DNA of 64,000 bases from Conexibacter stalactiti. GTDB taxonomy: Bacteria > Actinomycetota > Thermoleophilia > Solirubrobacterales > Solirubrobacteraceae. Both the position numbers and the translations under genes were made by a program. The stretch lies in the NCBI RefSeq assembly GCF_035967765.1, contig NZ_JAYWIT010000013.1; one strand, 5' to 3'. Shown in pieces: positions 25,358 to 33,532 of the stretch (position 1 is the first letter of the stretch; every line of letters starts with the position of its first letter). Under the pieces are notes generated by a model. It had not been told where the DNA came from, did not search any database, and saw only the letters and a list, made by a program, of their open reading frames with translations.

Positions 25358-26722
25358 TCAGCTCGGTGCGACCGCCGGAGCCCCGCTCGGGGTCGCGTCC
25401 GCGCTGCACGCCGCCTCATATGTTGACGCAACTTGGGCCGCGGCGGCGTCGCGGCCGTAGCGGGCGACCACGTCGGCACGGGCGAATTCCCCGCGCCGTC
25501 GGCGTTCCCGGGGGTTGTCGACGACCTCCACGAGCGCCTCCACGAGCGCCTTTTCGTCGTCCGGCGGGAGCAGCCAGCCGCTCTCTCCGGGCTTGACGAT
25601 CTCCCCCGGGCCCATCGCGTCGACGGCGACGGCGGGCAGCCCGCAGGCCATCCCCTCGACCAGCACCGAGCCGAACTGCTCGCGCACGGACGGCAGCACG
25701 ATCGCGTCGCCGGCGGCCAGGAACCGCGGCAGCCTGTCGTGGTCCTGCCAGCCGGCGAGGAAGACGTCGCGCGCGCTGGAGGCGGCGATCGCCTCCAGCG
25801 GGTGCTCCCCCTCCCACTCGCCCGGGTGACCGCCGACGAGCACGAGCGGCGTGCGCCGCGCGAAGCGGCGCTGAGCCTTGGCGAAGGCGCGGATCAGCAG
25901 GCCGACGCGCTTGACCTCGGTGAAGCGGCCGACGTACAGCAGCACGGGCCCGCCGTCGTCGAAGGCGGCCAGATCGGCCTCGGTGTAGGCGACCGAGCCC
26001 TCGGGCGCGCCGGGACGCCAGCCGCGCGGCTCCTCCACCAGGTGACGGCGCCAGTGCGCGCGGCGGTCGACGTCGGCGTGGGCGAAGCGCGCGGCGTCGA
26101 CGCCGTTGGGGATCGCGACGCAGCGCTCGGCGACCTCCTCCCCCAGCAGGCGCTCGACACGCGGCAGCTGGCGCTCGGTCAGCACGATCGTGCGCTCGCA
26201 GCCGGCGGCCCACCGCCGCATCCGCTCAGCCCAGCGCTCCGCGTGACGCCAGCTCGGCGGGGCGCCGTCGGCGATCCGCTCGAGCATCAGCAGCTCGGTT
26301 CCGTGCAGGTGACCGATGACGGGGACCTCCGGCGCGACGCGCGCCGCCGCCTCGTGCAGCGGCGTCAGATGGTGGAGGTGGAGCAGGTCGGCGTCGGCGG
26401 CGCCGGCGCGCGCCAGCGCGGCGCTCCAGCGGGCGACCTGGCGCTCGTAGGCGGCCTCGTCGAGGGCGGCGAAGACGCGGTCGGGGGCGTCGGGGCGGTC
26501 CTCGTAGGAGGCTTGATGGACGCCCAGTTCGACCGCGTGGACGTCAAGCGGCGCATAGAACGGCCCGGCGTCGCCGAGGCCTGGCTGGGAGCCGGAGACG
26601 ACCGTCACGTCCCATCCGTGCGCCGGGAGCGCGCCGGCGAGGCCGCGGATGACATGCGCCGAGCCGCCGCGAGGGAAGAAGGCGACGCCCATCAGGGCGC
26701 GAGGTCGTGACGTTCGTCGCAT
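25358..26722 (-). CDS. GT4-family glycosyltransferase
   Basis: The 454-aa protein is a retaining GT-B glycosyltransferase of family GT4. Its N-terminal domain has the Gly-rich acceptor loop GGSAHVIRGLAGALPAHGWDVTVV. The C-terminal donor domain has VLLYVGRFTEVKR, then the E-x7-E motif region EQFGSVLVEGMACGLPAVA. HLHHLTPLH and GHLHGTELLML are His-rich loops typical of the group. The acceptor and sugar donor are unknown. TAGCGT (26737-26732) is 9 nt before the ATG, so the transcript is nearly leaderless. No other cell-envelope genes are adjacent. Confidence 0.9.
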   Translation of the reverse strand: MRRTSRPRALMGVAFFPRGGSAHVIRGLAGALPAHGWDVTVVSGSQPGLGDAGPFYAPLDVHAVELGVHQASYEDRPDAPDRVFAALDEAAYERQVARWSAALARAGAADADLLHLHHLTPLHEAAARVAPEVPVIGHLHGTELLMLERIADGAPPSWRHAERWAERMRRWAAGCERTIVLTERQLPRVERLLGEEVAERCVAIPNGVDAARFAHADVDRRAHWRRHLVEEPRGWRPGAPEGSVAYTEADLAAFDDGGPVLLYVGRFTEVKRVGLLIRAFAKAQRRFARRTPLVLVGGHPGEWEGEHPLEAIAASSARDVFLAGWQDHDRLPRFLAAGDAIVLPSVREQFGSVLVEGMACGLPAVAVDAMGPGEIVKPGESGWLLPPDDEKALVEALVEVVDNPRERRRRGEFARADVVARYGRDAAAAQVASTYEAACSADATPSGAPAVAPS

Positions 26723-26814
26723 ACACCATCGACGCTAGCAGCGGGAATCGCGCCTCGCGGGAGGGCTGACAGGCCGATAGGGCGCGGGCGCGCGGGGCTG
26801 GGCGGGACGCGGGC

Positions 26815-26890
26815 GCGCGTGAGGCGGGCGCTGGCGCGTGAGGCGGGCGCTGGCGCGCGAGGGCGGCGCTGGCGGGCGAGGGCGGCGCTG
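26815..26890. repeat. four tandem 19-bp GC-rich repeats
   Basis: Copies at 26815-26833 and 26834-26852 are identical (GCGCGTGAGGCGGGCGCTG). Copies at 26853-26871 and 26872-26890 differ at a few positions. The array lies in the 200-bp gap between the glycosyltransferase and glycosidase genes. Beside it, GACTCAGCGCGGCGC occurs twice (26895-26909 and 26920-26934). The second copy covers the stop codon of the glycosidase gene. The array is unlikely to code. Confidence 0.75.
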
Positions 26891-26922
26891 GCGCGACTCA
26901 GCGCGGCGCGCCCGGCGCCGAC

Positions 26923-27699
26923 TCAGCGCGGCGCGAAGGCGATCGCGGTCGAGACCGCGCGACCGCCGGGGATCACGACGTCGAACTCGCCGCGCGGCAC
27001 GTTGCGCAGCAGGCCGCCGCAGACGAGCGACGTCGAGCCGCCGCCGTCGAGGTTCATCGCCTGCTCGGCGCCGAGGTCGAGCAGCGTCGCGGCCAGCTCG
27101 TCGAGCGTCAGGCCGGTTTCGTCATGAGCGCGGCCGTCGACGGCGACCGCCAGCAGGTGCTCGCCGGCGATCGCGATCGCGGCGCGCGGGTAGCGGCCGT
27201 CGCTGATGTCGGAGTCGAACTGCGACTGGCCGGCCGAGAACCCCTCCGGATCACTGCCGGCGTGGACGACCTGCTCGCCGTCGCGCACCAGCAGCGGGCC
27301 GGCCTGCAGCAGATCGCCGCGCGGCGTCGTGCAGAAGCTGTCGCGCGGCGCGATCGAGACGACGCCGCGATCGACGTGCAGGCAGGCACGGACCTTGTGC
27401 CACGGCGCCGTGAAGGCCGTGCTCTCGCGGGCGATCCCGTGTGTGCGCACCTCGCCCAGCGGGCGGCCGTGGGGGCGCACGAAGAAGCCGCCGACGAGCG
27501 CCTCCTCGACGCCGGTGCGCGCGCACCACGACGCCAGCGGCTCGGGACGCGTCAGCCGCGCGACCCGCACCCGCGTGCTGGCCAGTTCGTGCGTGGCGAC
27601 GTGGACCGTGGTCTGCGCGCCGTCGGCGAGCGTGACGCGGAGCGAGCGCAGATGCTGCGGCGGTGCCGGATCGGCACGGGGTGCGATGAGCGGGCTCAT
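26923..27699 (-). CDS. phosphodiester glycosidase family protein (NAGPA-like domain)
   Basis: The 258-aa protein matches the NAGPA-like phosphodiester glycosidase family (cf. N-acetylglucosamine-1-phosphodiester alpha-N-acetylglucosaminidase). The key signature AMNLDGGGSTSLV is near the C-terminus, with VGGFFVRP and PRAAIAIAGEHLLAVAVDGR upstream. There is no signal peptide, which is unusual for a family often acting outside the cell. A Shine-Dalgarno is not evident. The upstream gap holds a 23-bp palindrome and paired direct repeats, so expression is probably regulated. Confidence 0.82.
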   Translation of the reverse strand: MSPLIAPRADPAPPQHLRSLRVTLADGAQTTVHVATHELASTRVRVARLTRPEPLASWCARTGVEEALVGGFFVRPHGRPLGEVRTHGIARESTAFTAPWHKVRACLHVDRGVVSIAPRDSFCTTPRGDLLQAGPLLVRDGEQVVHAGSDPEGFSAGQSQFDSDISDGRYPRAAIAIAGEHLLAVAVDGRAHDETGLTLDELAATLLDLGAEQAMNLDGGGSTSLVCGGLLRNVPRGEFDVVIPGGRAVSTAIAFAPR

Positions 27700-27752
27700 G
27701 GGCGAAGGATCGGTCGCCGTCCCTGCGACCGGGGTTGAGAAAGCGTAAACAC

Positions 27753-27775
27753 CATGTGACTCGGAAAGTCACATG
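27753..27775. promoter_or_regulatory. operator-like palindrome upstream of the glycosidase gene
   Basis: Perfect 9-bp arms CATGTGACT (27753-27761) and AGTCACATG (27767-27775) surround 5 bp. The 10-mer CTGCGACCGG occurs as direct repeats on either side (27723-27732 and 27781-27790). On the minus strand TACGCT (rc of 27743-27748) is a possible -10, and the palindrome covers the region just upstream. A terminator of ku is the alternative reading. Confidence 0.5.
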
Positions 27776-27823
27776 AGGGTCTGCGACCGGCCCCGACGTG
27801 CTCGCGGCATGGCCGCGAGCGCC

Positions 27824-28714
27824 CTACTTCGCCTTGGCTCTCGCTCTGGCTCTCGCCGGCGCTCTGCGCGCGCGTCTTCTGGAGGCGGCGGCCGGGGCGG
27901 CCGGCGCCGCGCCGCCGCCGTTGCCGGCCGAGTCGCCGCGCACGGTCGCGAGGCTCGCCTCCAGCGCCGCCATCAGGTCTGGCACCTCGGACGGTCTCTC
28001 GACGGCCGGCTGGATCGCGACCTCTTCGCCGGCGGCCTTGCGCTCGATCAGCTGCAGCACCTGCTCGCGGTACTCGTCTCTGAATCTCTCGGGCTCGAAC
28101 GACGCTGACAGCGAGTCGATCAGCTGCCGCGCCATCGCGACCTCGCGCTCGTTCGCCTCGACGTCGCCGAGCGCCTCCAGCTCGTCGAGCCGCTCGGGCG
28201 AGTTGACCTCGTCGCCGAACAGCATCGTCGACAGCGTCAGGACGCCGTCGGCCGGCCGCAGCGCGCAGAGCTGCTGACGGGTGCGCAGGACGAAGCGGCA
28301 GATCGCGACCTTGCGGCTCTCCTCCATCGCGCTCAACAGCAGCCGGTACGCCTTCGCGCCGCCGGTCGCCGGGGCGACGTGGTAGGCGCTGTCGTAGTAG
28401 ACCGGGTCGATCTCGGCGAGGTCGACGAACTCCTCGACGTCGATCGTCTTGGTCGCGCGCGGGTCGAGCGCGTCCAGCTCCTCCTGCGTGATGATCACGT
28501 AGCGGTCGGGAGCGACCTCGTAGCCCTTGACGATCTCCTCGTACGGGACCTCGGCCCCGTCGATCGCGCAGACGCGCTTCTGCTTCAGCCGCCCGCCGTC
28601 AGCGGCGTGCAACTGGTTGAACCGCACCGTCTTCGGCGAGGTCGCGCTGTACAGCTTCACGGGCACGTTGACCAGCCCGAAGCTGATCGCGCCACTCCAG
28701 ATCGCACGTGGCAT
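27824..28714 (-). CDS. ku: Ku protein (non-homologous end joining)
   Basis: Bacterial Ku is a homodimer that encircles DNA ends and recruits LigD. The 296-aa protein begins with the canonical MPRAIWSGAISFGLVNVPVKLYSAT. It contains KGYEVAPDRYVIITQEELDAL and the bridge segment TLSTMLFGDEV. After about residue 265 it has a Gly/Pro/Ala then Arg/Ala/Lys-rich tail, like the lysine-rich Ku extensions known to aid DNA binding. No ligD is in the window. TAGAGG (28729-28724) is 9 nt before the ATG. Confidence 0.95.
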   Translation of the reverse strand: MPRAIWSGAISFGLVNVPVKLYSATSPKTVRFNQLHAADGGRLKQKRVCAIDGAEVPYEEIVKGYEVAPDRYVIITQEELDALDPRATKTIDVEEFVDLAEIDPVYYDSAYHVAPATGGAKAYRLLLSAMEESRKVAICRFVLRTRQQLCALRPADGVLTLSTMLFGDEVNSPERLDELEALGDVEANEREVAMARQLIDSLSASFEPERFRDEYREQVLQLIERKAAGEEVAIQPAVERPSEVPDLMAALEASLATVRGDSAGNGGGAAPAAPAAASRRRARRAPARARARAKAK

Positions 28715-28784
28715 GGGAACGATCCTCTACCCCCGCGCCCCTCGGATCAAGCGATGGGCGCGGGGTTGCAACATCTGCGGACGC

Positions 28785-29561
28785 TCAGCGGTCGCCGGGC
28801 GGCAGCGGGCTCATCGTCTCGCCCATCCGCTCCAGCGAGCGGCGCAGCAAGCGCGAGACGTGCATCTGCGAGATCCCGACGCGCTCGGCGATCTCCCGCT
28901 GGGTGAGGCCGGCGAAGAAGCGCAGCAGCACGATCCGCCGCTCGCGCTCGCTCAGCACGTGCAGGCCGCGGCTCAGCTCGATCCGCTCCTCGGCCAGCTC
29001 GAACTCGGGATCCTCGGCGCCGATCCGCGCGACCGGCTCGCCGTCGTCGCCGAGCGGCTCCTCCAGCGGCACGGTGCTGTACGCCTGCGCTCCCTGGAGC
29101 GCTTCGAGCACCTGCTCGGGCGTCGTGCCGGTCGCCTCCGCGAGATCCTCGATCGTCGGCGAGCGGCCGAGCTTGGTCGACAGCCGGTCCGCCTCGCGCG
29201 TGACCCTCGCGCTCAGCTCCTGCAGCCCGCGCGAGACGCGCACCGACCAGGCGCGGTCGCGGAAGTGGCGTTTGATCTCGCCGAGGATCGTCGGCACCGC
29301 GAAGGTGGAAAATCGCAGCTCGCGGGAAAGATCAAAGCGATCGACAGCTTTGATGAGCCCGACGCAGCCGACCTGCTCGAGGTCGTCGAGCGGCTCCCCG
29401 CGGTTGGCGTACCGACGTGCCAGCGACCGAACGAGCGGCATCATCCGCTCGATCAGAATGCGGCGCGCCTCTTCGTCGCGCTCTTCGTGCCAGCGACGGA
29501 GCAGCTCGTGCTCATCGAAGGCGGCGACGTCTCCCCTCGGGCGAACGGCCGTTGCGGACAC
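28785..29561 (-). CDS. SigB/SigF-type alternative sigma factor
   Basis: The 258-aa protein is a general-stress type sigma-70 factor of the SigB/SigF/SigG group, with all three regions. Region 2 has MPLVRSLARRYANRGEPLDDLEQVGCVGLIKAVDRFD, a close family match. Region 3 is near LSTKLGRSPTIEDLAEATG. Region 4 ends in ERRIVLLRFFAGLTQREIAE and GISQMHVSRLLRR. The GTG at 29561 has an ideal GGAGG 8-9 nt upstream, so an in-frame upstream extension was rejected. No anti-sigma or antagonist gene is adjacent. The nearest neighbour is the divergent MerR-PAS-GAF regulator. Confidence 0.93.
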   Translation of the reverse strand: MSATAVRPRGDVAAFDEHELLRRWHEERDEEARRILIERMMPLVRSLARRYANRGEPLDDLEQVGCVGLIKAVDRFDLSRELRFSTFAVPTILGEIKRHFRDRAWSVRVSRGLQELSARVTREADRLSTKLGRSPTIEDLAEATGTTPEQVLEALQGAQAYSTVPLEEPLGDDGEPVARIGAEDPEFELAEERIELSRGLHVLSERERRIVLLRFFAGLTQREIAERVGISQMHVSRLLRRSLERMGETMSPLPPGDR

Positions 29562-29682
29562 GGGTTGCGCCTCCTTCGTCGGGTGCCCAGTCCTAGAGGC
29601 ATGCTCTCGCCCCCACCGAGACTGACAAGGTGGGCAGACCTGGTCAGTGGTGAACAGCGGTCCGGTGCGATACAACCCTAGG

Positions 29683-30816
29683 GTGGACAAGGGTGGACAC
29701 ACGGTCAGCGCAACCGACTTCGCGAACCTCACCGGTGTTTCACGCGAGCGGCTGCGCACCTGGGAACGACGCTTCGGCTTCCCGCGTCCTGAGCGCAGCG
29801 GCAGCGGTCCGCGCCGCTACGCGATCGGCGACGCGCCACGTGTCGTCGCGGTGCGGCGCGCGGCCGAGCAGGGCGTTCCGCTGACACGCGCGATCGAGGC
29901 CTCCGACTTCGCCGCCGCGCCGCCGGTCTCCGACGCGACGCTCGCCTCGGTCGTCGCCGCCGCGCCGACGCCGGCGCTCGTGATCGCCGGGCCCGAGCCG
30001 CTGCGCGTGCTCTACACCAACGCGCAGCTGGCGATCTTCCCCGCCGCGGACGCGACCGGGCACACGCTCGACCTGCTGCCGTGGTTCGCCGGCAGCGAGC
30101 TGGAGCGAACGCTGCTGACGCTGTTCGCCAGCGACGCGCCAGCACTCGAATGCGCCCACCCGGCCTGGAGCGGCGGCGACACGACGGCACGCTCGCTCGC
30201 CTACCGGCTGCCGGCGCAGGCCGGCGAGCCGCCGGCCGTCGCGCTCGTCGGGATCGACCGCGCGCAGGACCGCCGCACCCGTCGCGACCTGATCGACGCG
30301 CGCGGCGAGCTGGCGCAGCTGCGCCGCCGCGAGCAGCGTCAGGAGCGCTGGCTGGCGCTCGCGGCCGCGCTCGCCGAGCGCTTCCAGCACGAAGCCGGCG
30401 CGGACGTGCTGGCGACGACCGCCGACACGCTCGTGCGCAGGCTGTCGGCCGTCGACGCCGGGATCGCCGTCTACATGGCCGGCGAGCTGGCGCTCGGCAG
30501 CTCCAGCCGCGGGCTGCTCGGCCCGCGGATGGTGACCGTCACCGGCTACGCCGACCTCGCCGCGCTGATGCAGGCCGGTCAGCCCGGCTGGCTCTCCCCC
30601 GCCGCCGGCGGCGCCTTCGGCGCGCCCGGCGGGCTGCACAGCCTCGCGGTGCCGATCACCGTCGTCGCCGAGACGCTCGGCGTCCTGCTGCTGGTCTTCG
30701 ACGAACCGACCGAGCTCGACGACGACGCCCGTCAGCTGCTGACGATCGTCTCCGCCGGGCTCGGCTTCACGCTGCTGCGCGACCGGCTCGTCGAGTCCTC
30801 CAAAGGCCCTTCCTAG
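29683..30816 (+). CDS. MerR-type HTH regulator with PAS-like and GAF-like sensor domains
   Basis: The N-terminus is a MerR-like HTH (ANLTGVSRERLRTWERRFGF, then the wing near RRYAIGDAPRVVAVRRAAEQG). Next comes a PAS-like segment (APTPALVIAGPEPLRVLYTN, about residues 90-180) and a short coiled linker (QLRRREQRQERW). A GAF-like C-terminal domain follows (ADTLVRRLSAVDAGIAVY to the end). GTG 29683 lies 6 nt after TACAAC (29671-29676), so the transcript may be leaderless; GTG 29647 is an alternative. Two tandem GGGTGGACA copies (29681-29689, 29691-29699) cover the start and could be a binding site. It is divergent from the stress sigma factor. Confidence 0.8.
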   Translation: MDKGGHTVSATDFANLTGVSRERLRTWERRFGFPRPERSGSGPRRYAIGDAPRVVAVRRAAEQGVPLTRAIEASDFAAAPPVSDATLASVVAAAPTPALVIAGPEPLRVLYTNAQLAIFPAADATGHTLDLLPWFAGSELERTLLTLFASDAPALECAHPAWSGGDTTARSLAYRLPAQAGEPPAVALVGIDRAQDRRTRRDLIDARGELAQLRRREQRQERWLALAAALAERFQHEAGADVLATTADTLVRRLSAVDAGIAVYMAGELALGSSSRGLLGPRMVTVTGYADLAALMQAGQPGWLSPAAGGAFGAPGGLHSLAVPITVVAETLGVLLLVFDEPTELDDDARQLLTIVSAGLGFTLLRDRLVESSKGPS

Positions 30817-31100
30817 ACGGCGTGGTGGCCGCGGCCGTGCCCGCCGGTGCGCGAAGCGACCATGCGGTAGAGGAACAGCACCAGCATCACGCCGATCACC
30901 GCGCCGACGAGGCCGCCGAGGTCGAAGATCTCGGTGTCGCCGATCCCGAGCAGCTCGGTGAAGACGAAGAAGCCAGCGAGCGCACCGACCAGGCCGAGCA
31001 GCGTCGTGGCGATGAAACCCTGCGGCTCGTGCTCGTCCCCTGGCATCAGGAACTTGCCGAGATACCCGGCAACGATGCCGAGGATGATCGCGCCGATCAT
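30813..31100 (-). CDS. GlsB/YeaQ/YmgE-family small membrane protein
   Basis: The 95-aa protein has three membrane helices and the family pattern MIGAIILGIVAGYLGKFLMPG, GFIATTLLGLVGALAGFF and GLVGAVIGVMLVLFLYR. The family is called transglycosylase-associated and is often stress-related, but no activity is proven. The ATG has AGGAG 5 nt upstream. It follows the metallo-beta-lactamase-fold gene by 11 bp and looks like the last gene of the seven-gene operon. Its stop overlaps the stop of the convergent MerR-type gene. Confidence 0.88.
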   Translation of the reverse strand: MIGAIILGIVAGYLGKFLMPGDEHEPQGFIATTLLGLVGALAGFFVFTELLGIGDTEIFDLGGLVGAVIGVMLVLFLYRMVASRTGGHGRGHHAV

Positions 31101-31111
31101 GTGAACTCCTG

Positions 31112-32206
31112 TCAGATCGCCTCCCGCACGAGCGGCGCGGGTCGCTCTCCCAGTGTTCCCGGCGCGACCGGGTCGGACACGCGGCGCCGCCGCCACGGTC
31201 CGTTCGGCACCAGCTGACGCAGCAGCCGCTCGTTGTGGGCCTCGTGCGCCGACAGCTGCGGCGCGCCCAGCGAGCTGATCTGGATCTTGAACTTGTCGCC
31301 GTTGGTCGTGTAGCGGACGTCGCCGTTGGTCGCGGTGACGAACAGCGCGTCGGTGCTCTGCTCGCGCGTGTACGGGCTTATCTTGCCGGCGCTGCACGTG
31401 ATCGTGTGGTCGTCGACGCCGCCGAGCGCGTACTCCTCGAGTATCTCGTTCGTGAGACAGGCCGGATGGGCGTAGCCGCGGTTGGCGCCGCTGGCGGAGA
31501 TCACGGAGACGTCGGGTCTGAGCAGCCGCGCCCACTGCGTCGAGGTCGAGGAGAGCGCGCCGTGGTGGCCCGGCATCAGCACCGTGCAGGGACGCAGCAG
31601 CCGCCCCGGCACCTCGCCGATCAGGAACAGCTCGCTCTCGAAGTCGGCGTCGCCGGGCAGAATCACGACGTCGTCGCCGAAGCGCAGCCGCAGCATCAGG
31701 CTGCGGCCGTTGTTGGTGTCGCCGTGGTTGGCGCAGAGGACCGTCGCGTCGACGTTGCCGGTGTCGGGGAAGCGGTTGGACGGCTCGGCGTTGGTCGTGT
31801 CTCTTCTGTAGAAGGTGACCGTCGTCCCCTTGCGCGCCTTCATCCCATTGAGCCAGTCCTCGATCCAGGCGCCGTAGTAGTCGCCGCGTCTGCCGCCGCA
31901 GTGGATGAACTTCGGCTGCTGCGCCTCGGCGACGTACGGCACGAGCGCGGTGTGGTCCTTCTCGCCGTGGCTGAGCACGATCGTGTGGATCCGCTGACCG
32001 CCGGTGACCGCGGTGATGTAGCGGAGCGCGTGGCTGTACGGGACGCCGTTGCGACTCGCGTTCTGCGAGCCGCAGTCGGCCAGCAGGAACTCGCCGTTGG
32101 GCATCGTCACGAGCACGCAGTTGCCCTGCCCGACGTCGATGAAGTCGACGATCATCTTGTCGCCGGTGACGTTGCCGTTGGAGTAGACGGTCTTGGAGGG
32201 CGGCAT
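31112..32206 (-). CDS. stand-alone ComEC/Rec2-type metallo-beta-lactamase-fold hydrolase
   Basis: The 364-aa protein is a soluble MBL-fold enzyme most like the C-terminal domain of ComEC. It has FIDVGQGNCVLVTMPNGEF and LLADCGS, then the metal motif in VLSHGEKDHTAL (HxxxDH; the usual first His of HxHxDH is Ser). LPGDADFESE and MPGHHGALSSTSTQW follow. There is no ComEC membrane domain and no signal peptide. The last 60 or so residues are basic. It is translated from the long operon, 3 bp after the upstream stop. A phosphodiesterase or nuclease activity is possible but unproven. Confidence 0.8.
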   Translation of the reverse strand: MPPSKTVYSNGNVTGDKMIVDFIDVGQGNCVLVTMPNGEFLLADCGSQNASRNGVPYSHALRYITAVTGGQRIHTIVLSHGEKDHTALVPYVAEAQQPKFIHCGGRRGDYYGAWIEDWLNGMKARKGTTVTFYRRDTTNAEPSNRFPDTGNVDATVLCANHGDTNNGRSLMLRLRFGDDVVILPGDADFESELFLIGEVPGRLLRPCTVLMPGHHGALSSTSTQWARLLRPDVSVISASGANRGYAHPACLTNEILEEYALGGVDDHTITCSAGKISPYTREQSTDALFVTATNGDVRYTTNGDKFKIQISSLGAPQLSAHEAHNERLLRQLVPNGPWRRRRVSDPVAPGTLGERPAPLVREAI

Positions 32207-32209
32207 CGC

Positions 32210-33532
32210 TCACGCCTCCCCGGCCGCCGCGGCGACCAGCCCCCGCGTGGCGATCTCGACGCTGCCCTCGATCGTCGTGCGGCCCGCGAAGGCGCCGAAG
32301 CGGACGTCGGAGGGGCGCACGACGAGGTGCACGTCGTCGAAGTCGACCGGGATGCTCGGCAGCTCCCAGACGTCGAACGAGATCCCCTCGAACAGCTTCG
32401 TGAAGGCCGGCGTAAAGATCGCCGTAAGCGAGAACAGCAGCGGCGTCGTCAGCGCCGAGAGAATCCATTCCAGCGGGCTGCCGTCCGGCCGCAGCAGCAG
32501 CGTGAAGGTCTCGACGCGGGTCGTCCTCGCGCGCACCTTGCGGCCGTCGTACAGCTCCAGCGAGATGCGGCCGTTCGGGTCGGGCTTGGCGTAGAGCGTG
32601 TAGTTGACGCCGAAGGTCGTGCAGCCGATCTCTATGCCGGCGTTGACGTTGCCGGTGATCGGGCCGTTGAAGCCGAACTCGGTCGAGCCGGGCGTCCCGG
32701 GCGAGAGGTCCATCCGCTCGACGCGCGCCGTCGCGGCGTACTTCGCCGTCCCGATCCCGATGTTGACGCTGCCGCGGTCGCCGAACTCTCTGCCGGCGAT
32801 CTGCCTGGTGCCGTCGCGCGCGACGGCCATCTTCGCCTCCTCCGAGAGCACCGCGAAGAACGGCGCCGCGGGCCACTGGTCGGCGAACGGCGGGACCGGC
32901 GTCGGCTTGCCGGCGAGGTTGGCGAGCGCCAGCACGTGGCTGCGCGTGACCGACACCGCCGGCGGCGTCAGCGGGACGCCGGGGAATGCCAGCGCCGGCG
33001 GTCTGACGCCGGCCAGCGCCTCCGCGGCGCGCCGCATCGCCTCCGGCAGGATCACCTCGTTGAGGATCCACTCGTCGTCGGCGTGCTCGACCGTGCCGAC
33101 CGCCTTCAGCGGCCGCAACGCGATCGGCCCGGCCGAGGGGTCGACCTGCACGAAGATCGTCAGCGTCCCGTTCGTCGAGCCCTCCGCCCCGTCGCCTCTG
33201 ATCGAGAAGGTGACCGAGCGCATCACGAGCTGGAAGGTCGTCCCGTCCAGCGTCGCGACGTAGGCGTCGGCGACCTGCTCGGCCGAGATCCCCGGCGGCG
33301 GCGTGAAGTTCTGCGCGAGGTGGTCGCGCACCAGCTGCTCGCCGTTGGGCGGCTGCGCCAGCACGACGGTCGGCGCCGCCGTCACGTCCCAGCCGACGTC
33401 GAACTCGAGCCCGCTGCGCGCGACGTGCTCGCTGCCGCGGAACAGCTTCGGGTAGAGCTGGCCGTAGGCGCGGGCCAGCACCTCGTTCATGGTTCTCTCG
33501 TCGAGCCCGACCACCAGATCCGCATCGCTCAT
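32210..33532 (-). CDS. unknown protein, possible TULIP-like lipid-binding fold
   Basis: The 440-aa protein has no family I can name. The N-terminus VVGLDERTMNEVLARAYGQL has the spacing of the opening helix of TULIP (BPI/LBP-like) lipid-binding proteins. Long alternating beta stretches follow (TFQLVMRSVTFSIRG, TLTIFVQVDP) with a hydrophobic helical insert near WILSALTTPLLFSLTAIF. There is no signal peptide. The start overlaps the stop of the 1271-aa gene by ATGA, so the two are tightly coupled. The TULIP reading rests on pattern only and needs structure prediction. A lipid or isoprenoid ligand is my guess from the operon. Confidence 0.6.
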   Translation of the reverse strand: MSDADLVVGLDERTMNEVLARAYGQLYPKLFRGSEHVARSGLEFDVGWDVTAAPTVVLAQPPNGEQLVRDHLAQNFTPPPGISAEQVADAYVATLDGTTFQLVMRSVTFSIRGDGAEGSTNGTLTIFVQVDPSAGPIALRPLKAVGTVEHADDEWILNEVILPEAMRRAAEALAGVRPPALAFPGVPLTPPAVSVTRSHVLALANLAGKPTPVPPFADQWPAAPFFAVLSEEAKMAVARDGTRQIAGREFGDRGSVNIGIGTAKYAATARVERMDLSPGTPGSTEFGFNGPITGNVNAGIEIGCTTFGVNYTLYAKPDPNGRISLELYDGRKVRARTTRVETFTLLLRPDGSPLEWILSALTTPLLFSLTAIFTPAFTKLFEGISFDVWELPSIPVDFDDVHLVVRPSDVRFGAFAGRTTIEGSVEIATRGLVAAAAGEA

